A stretch of 5,173 bases of DNA from Bacillota bacterium (GTDB lineage Bacteria; Bacillota; Clostridia; Peptostreptococcales; Anaerovoracaceae): contig JAFWFF010000088.1 of assembly GCA_017515765.1 (NCBI GenBank), forward strand, positions 1-5,173, written 5' to 3'. Below, in pieces: positions 1 through 4,962 of this stretch; position 1 is the first letter of the stretch; each line of letters starts with the position of its first letter. Under the pieces are notes generated by a model that was not told where the DNA came from, ran no database searches, and was given only the letters and a program-made list of their open reading frames with translations. The position numbers were made by a program, and so were the translations under genes.

Positions 1-1190
1 ACGGTATGTCAAGGCTCGAGGTCATAACGTACCACATGCTGGCGCTTGGATTCATCTCCTCGTCTTTCAGGGCGTCGGGGAACGCGTTCTCGCCAAAACG
101 CAGGAGAGAGATATTCAACACCGGAGTGACAACCGTGTCCTCCTATCTTCTCCAGGGCATCCTCGGGCTCGCGATAACTTTGATCGCCGCCGCGACATTC
201 ATGAAGAAACTCTTCCCGGCAGCCGGGATCCTGCTGCCTTTCGGCTACGGCCAGGGCACCGGGCAGGCTCTCAACTACGGAAGCATCTATGAGAGCACCT
301 ACGGATTCACGGGCGGAAGGAGCTTCGGCCTTACCATCGCCGCGTTCGGCTTCCTCAGCGCGAGCATAGGCGGGATAATCTATCTCTACGTGCTCAGGAA
401 AGGCGGCCATAAGCCTTCCTCGGAGGAATTCGCGGAGATATTCCAGCCCCACGAGATCCAGAAGGCTGAAGAGATACCAATGAACGGGGCGATAGACAAG
501 CTCACGGTCCAGCTGGGGCTAGTCCTCGGAGCGTACCTGCTCGACTATCTGATCATGCTCGGCCTGGGCTATTTACTCCCCGGAATGCGCGCAGTGATCT
601 ACGGATTCAACTTCCTCTTCGGAGTGGTCGCCGCAGTCGTGATCAAAGCGGTCCTGAACCGCCTCCAGAAGGGCAGGGTGATCAAGAGGCAGTATACAAA
701 CGACTTCCTTATGACCAGGATCAGCAACAGCTGCTTTGACCTCATGATAGTTGCGGGTATAGCCGCCATCAGGATAGAGCTCCTGAAAGACTACTGGGTG
801 ATCATGCTCATCCTCGGCATAGTCGGGCTCGCCGCCACATTTATCTACAACAAATTCGTGGCAAGAAAGCTCTTCCCCGAGTATGAGGCCGAACAGTTCC
901 TGGTGATGTACGGAATGCTCACCGGGACCGCCAGCACCGGAATAATGCTGCTCAGGGAGGTCGACGGAAAGTTTGAGACTCCTGCGGCAGACAACCTGGT
1001 CTACCAGAACATACCCGCGATGATCTTCGGATTCCCGATGATGCTGCTCGCGACCCTCGCGCCAAAGCAGCCGATACTGACTTTGATCATCCTGATACTG
1101 TTCTTCGCTGTGATGAACGTGATCCTGTTCAGGCGCAGCATCTTCAAGAACGTCAAAGCCCGGAAAAAGGCCGTAAGCAAAGGTGAATGA
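1..1190 (+). CDS. GltS-type sodium/glutamate symporter family protein, 5' end missing
   Basis: Integral membrane secondary transporter resembling the sodium:glutamate symporter (GltS) family, which imports glutamate with Na+. The reading frame is open to the first base of the window. The internal ATG at 6 is unlikely to be the true start, because the first Gly-rich motif lies near residue 80 here but near residue 138 in E. coli GltS, so roughly 60 N-terminal residues are outside. Counting from that ATG, many hydrophobic segments are visible (about 43-63, 107-129, 167-190, 198-216, 243-257, 262-280, 337-351, 356-375). The family's two pore-loop motifs appear as GYGQGTG (80-86) and YGMLTGTASTG (302-312), the latter followed by LLREVD as in clostridial members. 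A charged cytoplasmic loop lies at 131-165 and the C-terminus is basic. The substrate is inferred from family only; this is a divergent subgroup. Its last codons contain the ribosome binding site of the next gene. Confidence 0.85.
   Translation, partial: GMSRLEVITYHMLALGFISSSFRASGNAFSPKRRREIFNTGVTTVSSYLLQGILGLAITLIAAATFMKKLFPAAGILLPFGYGQGTGQALNYGSIYESTYGFTGGRSFGLTIAAFGFLSASIGGIIYLYVLRKGGHKPSSEEFAEIFQPHEIQKAEEIPMNGAIDKLTVQLGLVLGAYLLDYLIMLGLGYLLPGMRAVIYGFNFLFGVVAAVVIKAVLNRLQKGRVIKRQYTNDFLMTRISNSCFDLMIVAGIAAIRIELLKDYWVIMLILGIVGLAATFIYNKFVARKLFPEYEAEQFLVMYGMLTGTASTGIMLLREVDGKFETPAADNLVYQNIPAMIFGFPMMLLATLAPKQPILTLIILILFFAVMNVILFRRSIFKNVKARKKAVSKGE
1179..1185 (+). promoter_or_regulatory. Ribosome binding site that sets the rqcP start
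   Basis: AAAGGTG lies 6 bases before the ATG at 1192, inside the end of the symporter gene. It supports that ATG over the in-frame GTG at 1183, which overlaps the site itself. Translation of rqcP is probably coupled to the symporter gene, whose stop codon sits between the site and the ATG. Confidence 0.6.
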
Positions 1191-1191
1191 C

Positions 1192-1437
1192 ATGAGGCTG
1201 GACAAATTCCTCAAAAACTCAAGACTGATCAAGCGCAGGACAGTAGCCAAGGAGGCATGTGTCGGCGGCCGGGTCTCGGTCAACGGCAAGCCCGCCAAGG
1301 CAGGCACCGAACTGAAAGAAGGAGACCTGATCGAGATCTCTTTCGGCCAGGGGTCGGTGCGCGCAAGGGTGCGCGAACTGATAGAGTCGCCCCGCAAGGA
1401 GCAGGCCCAGGACATGTACGAGATCATCAACGAGTGA
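1192..1437 (+). CDS. rqcP: RqcP (YabO/Hsp15-like) S4-domain ribosome quality-control protein
   Basis: Small RNA-binding protein of 81 residues. In Bacillus subtilis, RqcP works with RqcH on stalled 50S subunits carrying peptidyl-tRNA, helping to position tRNA during C-terminal alanine tailing of the nascent chain. The S4 fold is clear: MRLDKFLK at the start, then SRLIKRRTVAKE (10-21), GRVSVNGKPAKAG (26-38) and a closing strand EGDLIEISFG. The tail ending in MYEIINE matches the B. subtilis YabO pattern. A GTG three codons upstream (1183) would add MND, but the ATG is chosen because homologs begin MRLDKFLK and a Shine-Dalgarno sequence lies at the right distance. The gene starts one base after the symporter stop, so the two are probably co-transcribed. 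This neighbourhood is not one I associate with rqcP, which is often near mazG/yabN or divIC in other Bacillota. Identity as RqcP rather than another Hsp15-like protein is confident from length and N-terminus. Confidence 0.93.
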   Translation: MRLDKFLKNSRLIKRRTVAKEACVGGRVSVNGKPAKAGTELKEGDLIEISFGQGSVRARVRELIESPRKEQAQDMYEIINE

Positions 1438-1450
1438 CCGCTTGAAGGTC

Positions 1451-1455
1451 AGGGG
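1451..1455 (+). promoter_or_regulatory. Ribosome binding site for the TTG-started TIM-barrel gene
   Basis: AGGGG is placed 8 bases before TTG at 1464. An in-frame stop at 1443-1445 and the absence of any ATG, GTG or TTG between it and 1464 make this TTG the only sensible start. The next in-frame ATG, at residue 23, would remove the first barrel strand. Confidence 0.55.
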
Positions 1456-1463
1456 ACGGACAG

Positions 1464-2267
1464 TTGTTCGACAGGATATTCATAGCCACATTTTCAAGAA
1501 ACGCCGAGAAGACCGCGCTGGAATACGGCATGGGCATCGAGCTGAACGATCTCTGCATCTCATCCAACCTTGACGAGGACAAGTTCGGGACCGTCCTGGA
1601 CAGGATGCGGAGACGGATAGACGCAGCGGGCCAAAGCGGAAGGAAGGTCATCATGCACGGGCCTTTCACCGAGCTCTCGCCTGCGTCCATAGACCATCTC
1701 GCAGTGGAAATGATGCTGAAAAGGTACAGGCAGACCCTGGTCTATTGCGAAAGGCTGGGGATAAAGGACCTGGTGCTCCACGACGGATACCTGCCTCTGA
1801 TATATCACAAGGACTGGCATAAGAAGAGATCCGTCGCTTTCTGGAAGAGCTTTGCCGAAGAACTGCCGGAGGGCATGACCGTATACGTCGAGAATGTCTT
1901 TGATGATGAACCGTTCCTCCTGACGGAGATCATTGGCGCCGTGGGCAGGGACAGCATGAAGATATGCCTGGACGTGGGACACGCCAACGCGATGAGGGGA
2001 GACGGCCCGGAAGTCGTTGAATGGATAAAGGTTATGGCGCCTTTGATCGGGCATTTCCATCTGCACAACAACGACGGGACCGCAGACCTTCACAACGATA
2101 TCGACTGCGGCACGATGGACATTCGTTCGGTGCTTGAGGCACTAAACGGGTCCTGCAGCCCGGACGTTACTCTCACCGTGGAGAGCAGGGAAAGCGTACC
2201 GAGCGCGCGCTTCCTTCGGGAATACTGCAGCGGCGGACAAAGATTTTCAGAAAAGAGCAAAAACTGA
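1464..2267 (+). CDS. Sugar phosphate isomerase/epimerase-fold TIM-barrel protein
   Basis: Soluble protein of 267 residues with the xylose-isomerase-like TIM-barrel pattern (AP endonuclease 2 superfamily), which includes sugar isomerases, epimerases, endonuclease IV and many uncharacterised enzymes. Typical strand-end residues that bind a divalent metal are present: HGPF (His65), LHDGY (His106), VEN (Glu143), CLDVGHA (Asp170, His173), HFHLHNNDG (His199, His201), His210 and TVES (Glu240). The Glu/Asp/His/Glu arrangement suggests an active metal site rather than a dead relative. The length is typical of the family. The start is TTG, without alternative. The gene lies 26 bases after rqcP with no terminator between, so it is probably in the same operon, though no functional link is obvious. 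The reaction and substrate cannot be read from the sequence; a deoxyribonuclease IV role is less likely because the protein lacks that enzyme's fuller set of His ligands as far as I can judge by eye. Confidence 0.85.
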   Translation: MFDRIFIATFSRNAEKTALEYGMGIELNDLCISSNLDEDKFGTVLDRMRRRIDAAGQSGRKVIMHGPFTELSPASIDHLAVEMMLKRYRQTLVYCERLGIKDLVLHDGYLPLIYHKDWHKKRSVAFWKSFAEELPEGMTVYVENVFDDEPFLLTEIIGAVGRDSMKICLDVGHANAMRGDGPEVVEWIKVMAPLIGHFHLHNNDGTADLHNDIDCGTMDIRSVLEALNGSCSPDVTLTVESRESVPSARFLREYCSGGQRFSEKSKN

Positions 2268-2287
2268 AAGCGCTGAAGGCTCCTATC

Positions 2288-2296
2288 TGTTATAAT
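2288..2296 (+). promoter_or_regulatory. Extended -10 promoter for the moxR-like operon
   Basis: TGT followed by a perfect TATAAT (2291-2296) forms an extended -10 element in the 78-base gap after the TIM-barrel gene. No good -35 box is seen 17 bases upstream (AAGCGC), but the upstream stretch is A-rich and an extended -10 can work without one. Transcription would start near 2303, leaving a leader of about 45 bases. No convincing terminator is visible for the preceding operon, so some read-through is possible. Confidence 0.5.
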
Positions 2297-2339
2297 AATA
2301 TGAGCGGCTGCTCCGGGTGTTTTGACGGCGGCCGCGGAT

Positions 2340-2344
2340 GGAGG
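2340..2344 (+). promoter_or_regulatory. Ribosome binding site deciding the moxR-like start
   Basis: GGAGG lies 4 bases before ATG at 2349 and only 1 base before ATG at 2346. The spacing favours 2349. A TTG at 2322 in the same frame has no comparable site. Confidence 0.5.
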
Positions 2345-2348
2345 CATG

Positions 2349-3308
2349 ATGAACGAGAAGTTAAGATTATTGCAGCAGGAAGTGTCAAAGACAGTCATCG
2401 GCAACGAGACTGCTGTAAGCGGCATTTTCACAGCGCTGCTCGCGGGAGGGCATGTGCTCCTGGAATCCGCCCCCGGATCCGGGAAGACGAGCCTTGCGGT
2501 AACGGCAGCCAAGGCTATGGGGCTCGAGAGCAACAGGCTCAACCTGAGCCCGGACACTCAGGACTCCGACATACTGGGGAACGTGGTCTTGGATAAGGAA
2601 AGCGGCAAGATCAGATACCGCAAGGGAGCGATCTATACAAACATCTTCATCGCGGAGTACTTTGACGAAGCCCCCGGAAGCGCTGCCTCAATAATCACCG
2701 ACATAATGGATGACGGGAAGCTCAATGTAGGCGGAAAACCGATCCCGCTTCCCAGTCCTTTCGCTGTGATCGCTACAGTTGAAAGGGAATCCCCGTTCAC
2801 GGAACCTCTTGCCCTTGAAGAAAGGGACAGATTCATGATAAGGCTTCCGCTCGCATATCTGAACGGAAGAGAGACGGTCACCCTGATCAAAAGGAATACC
2901 GGAGCAGTAACGATTCCTGAAGACATGACATCAGGCCCCGTTATGGGCCCTCAGGATATTATTGAGATGCGCGAGGCCGTACGTGAAGTGGCGCTGCCTG
3001 ATGAGACGCTTCAGTATATCAGCGATATAGCCAAGGCTTCCGAAGCGCATCACGCGGTAAAGCAGGGCATAACCCACAGAGGGACCGTGGATATCGCCGA
3101 GATGGCGAGAGCCAGGGCTTATATAGCGGGCAAAACGACCGCTTCCGCGGAAGACGTCAGGGCGGTGCTCGGCATGACCATAGGCCACAGAATGGAGCTT
3201 TACCCCGAAGCCAAGGTCTTCGGAGAGAGTTATGAGACGGTTGTGGAGGACCTCATCAAAAAGGTGAGAGCCCCGAAGCCGGAGAAAAAGGGAGGAGATC
3301 GTGAGTAG
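2349..3308 (+). CDS. MoxR-family AAA+ ATPase with altered Walker B and sensor 1
   Basis: Cytoplasmic AAA+ protein of 319 residues, the usual MoxR length. MoxR ATPases act as chaperones that mature or activate partner proteins, often encoded next door with DUF58 and transglutaminase-like membrane proteins. Walker A is intact (PGSGKT, 42-47), as is the family signature around YRKGAIYTN (90-98), the DRF arginine-finger motif (Arg161) and the sensor 2 Arg in GITHR (Arg244), followed by the SAEDVR helix. Aligned by eye to canonical MoxR, LADEINRAP reads IAEYFDEAP here, so the Mg-binding Asp is Glu103 and the catalytic Glu is Tyr104. ATQNP reads ATVER, replacing the sensor 1 Asn with Glu145. Asp106-Glu107 lie close by and might substitute, but they are shifted by three residues. 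ATP binding seems likely; hydrolysis may be impaired. The ATG at 2349 is chosen on its GGAGG; ATG 2346 and TTG 2322 are alternatives. It overlaps the next gene by 8 bases, implying translational coupling. Confidence 0.85.
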   Translation: MNEKLRLLQQEVSKTVIGNETAVSGIFTALLAGGHVLLESAPGSGKTSLAVTAAKAMGLESNRLNLSPDTQDSDILGNVVLDKESGKIRYRKGAIYTNIFIAEYFDEAPGSAASIITDIMDDGKLNVGGKPIPLPSPFAVIATVERESPFTEPLALEERDRFMIRLPLAYLNGRETVTLIKRNTGAVTIPEDMTSGPVMGPQDIIEMREAVREVALPDETLQYISDIAKASEAHHAVKQGITHRGTVDIAEMARARAYIAGKTTASAEDVRAVLGMTIGHRMELYPEAKVFGESYETVVEDLIKKVRAPKPEKKGGDRE

Positions 3309-4272
3309 CCGTACGGTAGTTTTCCTTCTTTCATGCCTGCTGACTGGCTTCTTCTACTTCAGGACCAGGAGCCAGATCGCTTTCATCATACTCCTGATCC
3401 TGGGCATATATCTGGTCCTCGCCCTGATCCAGATGCTGCTGTTCGGGCGGAAGCTCTCTTTCCGTCTGTTCCTGCCTGAGAAGGGCGCTCCCGGAACACC
3501 TGTGCCCGGAGAACTGCTTCTCCAGAACGATTCATGGCTCCCGGTATCCTGCGTAAGATGCGTACTGTATGCCGAGAACAACCCTGGCGACTGGGAAGCT
3601 GAGAAGAAGCGCGACTTCGCGCTTGTCACCAAAGGGCAGAAGAGCTGGCTGTTCGCCGTGGAGAACGGCGAGCCGGGTTCGGTCAGGGTCACGCTCGACC
3701 GTCTCGAGATCAGCGATCCTCTCGGGATAATAAAAAGAAACATCGACCTTTCCGACATCATGCTCGGGAAGAACAGGATAAAGTATCTCACGGTCGGCGG
3801 GAAGCAGGCCTCGAGAGGAAAGAGCTATCTCAAGATCGCGAACCGTTCGGGCGGCCCGTCCACCAGGAACAATACGAGCTTCTCGGGCGTGCTCGGGCGC
3901 ATCGTGTCCTCTTTGCTCGTCGGGGTGACCACGTTCCTGATGCTCAACGAGATGCTTGACATGGGATGGACTCCCGCTGATGCTGTCGGAGCAAAATTCA
4001 TGTCGATCGAGACTGCGTATATGGTCGGTATCGCTGCTGTATGCGCGCTCTTCGAGTTCCTGCACATCCACCTCGGGCTCCTTGTGTTCATAGTGCCTGA
4101 GATGATGGTATTGCTCTCGCTCACGCACGGAGAGCTTCATCCGCTTACTCTGGTGATGCATGTGGTCTCGCTTCTCGTGGCTTTCGCCGGCGCAAGATCC
4201 GAGTCCGTATCGGCAGCCGGATATATCAACGGCCTGATAATAACAGGCATCATGCTTTTGGTAGTTTTATAG
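3301..4272 (+). CDS. DUF58-like N-terminal half joined to a multi-pass membrane domain
   Basis: Membrane protein of 323 residues starting at GTG, with GGAGG 5 bases upstream, inside the end of the ATPase gene. Residues 6-20 and 27-48 form two membrane segments. Residues 52-150 form a beta-rich domain ending in DRLEISDPLGIIKR (133-146), closely matching the RDPFGLFRR signature at the end of the N-terminal half of DUF58 proteins. In that family the next part is a von Willebrand A-like core with a conserved Trp-Lys segment; none is found here. Instead a basic, Ser/Gly-rich linker (about 160-198) leads to roughly five membrane segments (about 200-216, 238-255, 257-274, 281-297, 307-323), and the protein stops at the end of the last. 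This tail loosely recalls the N-terminal membrane region of transglutaminase-like TgpA proteins, but no catalytic domain follows. It is presumably the partner of the MoxR-like ATPase. Natural fusion, deletion or decay are all possible. Confidence 0.75.
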   Translation: MSSRTVVFLLSCLLTGFFYFRTRSQIAFIILLILGIYLVLALIQMLLFGRKLSFRLFLPEKGAPGTPVPGELLLQNDSWLPVSCVRCVLYAENNPGDWEAEKKRDFALVTKGQKSWLFAVENGEPGSVRVTLDRLEISDPLGIIKRNIDLSDIMLGKNRIKYLTVGGKQASRGKSYLKIANRSGGPSTRNNTSFSGVLGRIVSSLLVGVTTFLMLNEMLDMGWTPADAVGAKFMSIETAYMVGIAAVCALFEFLHIHLGLLVFIVPEMMVLLSLTHGELHPLTLVMHVVSLLVAFAGARSESVSAAGYINGLIITGIMLLVVL

Positions 4273-4273
4273 T
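4268..4273 (+). promoter_or_regulatory. Possible -10 element for the riboswitch transcript
   Basis: TATAGT overlaps the stop codon of the preceding gene and would place the transcription start near 4280, exactly where the outer stem of the cobalamin aptamer begins. No clear -35 box is found 16-18 bases upstream, so read-through from the moxR-like operon is an alternative source of the transcript. Confidence 0.3.
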
Positions 4274-4279
4274 TCCGCA

Positions 4280-4464
4280 GAATGAAAGGGCCGAGAGACG
4301 CATCCGGCGCAAGCGCCTGAAAGCGTCTCTCACGGGAAACCGGTGGGAATCCGGTACAGTCTCCTCTGCTGTAACGCTGACGAAGAGATCGAAGCCATTG
4401 GCAGCGATGCCGAGAAGGGATCTCCGAGGGTGAAGCGAAGTCAGAAGACCGGGCCCTTTCAGTC
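4280..4464 (+). promoter_or_regulatory. Cobalamin riboswitch aptamer
   Basis: RNA element that binds a cobalamin and controls the gene downstream. The outer stem P1 is a perfect 10-base pairing of TGAAAGGGCC (4283-4292) with GGCCCTTTCA (4452-4461), extended by two more pairs. A perfect 9-base P2 joins GAGAGACGC (4293-4301) to GCGTCTCTC (4323-4331). The conserved core follows: GGGAAACCGGTGGGAATCCGG (from 4334 to 4354), a hairpin ACAG/CTGT (4356-4372) leading into GTAAC, then the GCCATTGGC segment (4394-4402, consensus GCCACTG) and GAGAAGG. An inner stem joins GAGATC (4385-4390) to GATCTC (4419-4424). The B12 box is AGTCAGAAGACCGGGCC (4439-4455). The presence of the peripheral arm favours the larger adenosylcobalamin class, but the ligand form cannot be fixed by eye. 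Confidence 0.93.
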
Positions 4465-4528
4465 CGTCGCTTTTCGGGCAGAGAAAAGGATCGGAAGCGC
4501 TTATACGGCGTTTGCTTTTGGTCTCCTT
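4465..4528 (+). promoter_or_regulatory. Riboswitch expression platform with possible alternative pairings
   Basis: Non-coding link between aptamer and terminator. CTTTTC (4470-4475) can pair with GAAAAG (4483-4488) to form a hairpin. Alternatively AAAGG (4485-4489) and GGC (4477-4479) can pair with CCTTT (4529-4533) and GCC (4534-4536), the 5' arm of the terminator, and would act as an antiterminator. These two options exclude each other, as expected for a ligand-driven switch. A further hairpin pairs AAGCGC (4495-4500) with GCGTTT (4508-4513). CTCCTT (4523-4528) could also mask AAGGAG of the ribosome binding site. All pairings are by eye; which one operates is inference. Confidence 0.45.
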
Positions 4529-4558
4529 CCTTTGCCTGTGGGCAAAGGCTTTTGTTTT
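4529..4558 (+). terminator. Intrinsic terminator controlled by the cobalamin riboswitch
   Basis: Perfect 8-base stem CCTTTGCC/GGCAAAGG with a TGTG loop, followed by CTTTTGTTTT. It lies between the aptamer and the start codon, ending just before the ribosome binding site. By analogy with other cobalamin riboswitches, ligand binding should favour this hairpin and stop transcription before the 94-residue gene. Confidence 0.85.
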
Positions 4559-4560
4559 AT

Positions 4561-4569
4561 AAAGGAGGG
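4561..4569 (+). promoter_or_regulatory. Strong ribosome binding site of the riboswitch-controlled gene
   Basis: AAAGGAGGG, nearly a full match to the 16S 3' end, 4 bases before ATG at 4574. It fixes the start and rules out longer readings of the same frame, which would run through the riboswitch. Confidence 0.8.
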
Positions 4570-4573
4570 TTTT

Positions 4574-4858
4574 ATGAGACTTGAATGGGTAAAGGACAGG
4601 GACAACGTGGCCTATGTGGACGCCAAGGACTTCTTTGACAACTTCTCCAAAGAAGCCGGCGTGCCGGACCTGAGGGAGCAGGTCGAAGCTTTCCTCGCGG
4701 CCCCGGTAAAAGAGGGGATCACGATCAAAGGCACCAAGCGCACCTCGCTCAGGGTGTTCATCCCGAACCTCTATTTCGGCGAAGAGATCGATATGGGAGA
4801 GAACCCCTGGATCTATCTGGGGGACTTCTATCCGGCATATTGCATATATAATATGTGA
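4574..4858 (+). CDS. Uncharacterised 94-residue protein under cobalamin riboswitch control
   Basis: I do not recognise this protein. It has 94 residues, no signal peptide and no membrane segment, so it is probably cytoplasmic. It is acidic overall (16 Asp/Glu against 11 Lys/Arg), with no His and a single Cys at residue 90, so there is no obvious metal or cofactor site. Residues 16-43 look helical (AKDFFDNFSKEAGVPDLREQVEAFLA). Residues 49-63 look like beta strands (ITIKGTKRTSLRVFI), and the C-terminal third is aromatic-rich (Trp79, Tyr81, Phe85, Tyr86, Tyr89, Tyr92). The start is fixed by a strong ribosome binding site. The frame is open upstream to about 4343, but that part is riboswitch RNA. 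A riboswitch terminator precedes it and another probable terminator follows, so it is likely transcribed alone and expressed when cobalamin is scarce. Targets of such switches are usually B12 synthesis, B12 uptake or B12-independent enzymes; this matches none I know. Confidence 0.85.
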   Translation: MRLEWVKDRDNVAYVDAKDFFDNFSKEAGVPDLREQVEAFLAAPVKEGITIKGTKRTSLRVFIPNLYFGEEIDMGENPWIYLGDFYPAYCIYNM

Positions 4859-4864
4859 CGCCGG

Positions 4865-4906
4865 ACCGCGCTGCGGGACATGTCAAAAATAATCGCGGTT
4901 TTTCTT
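4865..4906 (+). terminator. Probable terminator after the 94-residue gene
   Basis: ACCGCG (4865-4870) pairs perfectly with CGCGGT (4894-4899), followed by TTTTCTT. The loop is long (23 bases) and includes the palindrome GACATGTC (4877-4884), so the hairpin is less compact than usual. An overlapping alternative pairs AATCGC (4891-4896) with GCGATT (4923-4928) but has no T run after it on this strand. Confidence 0.45.
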
Positions 4907-4926
4907 AAAAAAGATGAAAAAAGCGA

Positions 4927-4956
4927 TTGACAAATGAAAAAGCAGTGTGGTATATT
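4927..4956 (+). promoter_or_regulatory. Strong promoter with consensus -35 and extended -10
   Basis: TTGACA (4927-4932), an 18-base spacer, then TATATT (4951-4956) directly preceded by TGG (4948-4950), an extended -10. Transcription should start near 4963. This is the best promoter in the window and resembles those of stable-RNA operons in Clostridia. It drives the AT-rich leader that continues beyond the window. Confidence 0.8.
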
Positions 4957-4962
4957 AGTAAA

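Noticed and set aside
573..1430. Long open frame on the minus strand (285 codons) opposite the symporter and rqcP
   Set aside because: It lies opposite two well-supported genes, has no recognisable domain, and is very rich in His, Glu and Asp, as expected of an antisense shadow of GC-rich coding sequence.
2300..2596. Plus-strand frame of 98 codons overlapping the start of the ATPase
   Set aside because: It is out of frame with the Walker A motif, has low-complexity Arg/Gly content, and has no ribosome binding site of its own.
3532..4161. Minus-strand open frame of 209 codons opposite the DUF58-like gene
   Set aside because: Its composition is skewed to His, Arg and Glu with no motif, and the plus-strand protein has clear membrane segments and a DUF58 signature.
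4343..4573. In-frame upstream extension of the 94-residue gene to a 171-residue protein
   Set aside because: This stretch is the cobalamin aptamer and terminator, and the strong ribosome binding site at 4561-4569 fixes the start at 4574.
4891..4928. AATCGC/GCGATT inverted repeat as a plus-strand terminator
   Set aside because: There is no T run after the 3' arm on the plus strand; the overlapping ACCGCG/CGCGGT hairpin with its T run is the better candidate.
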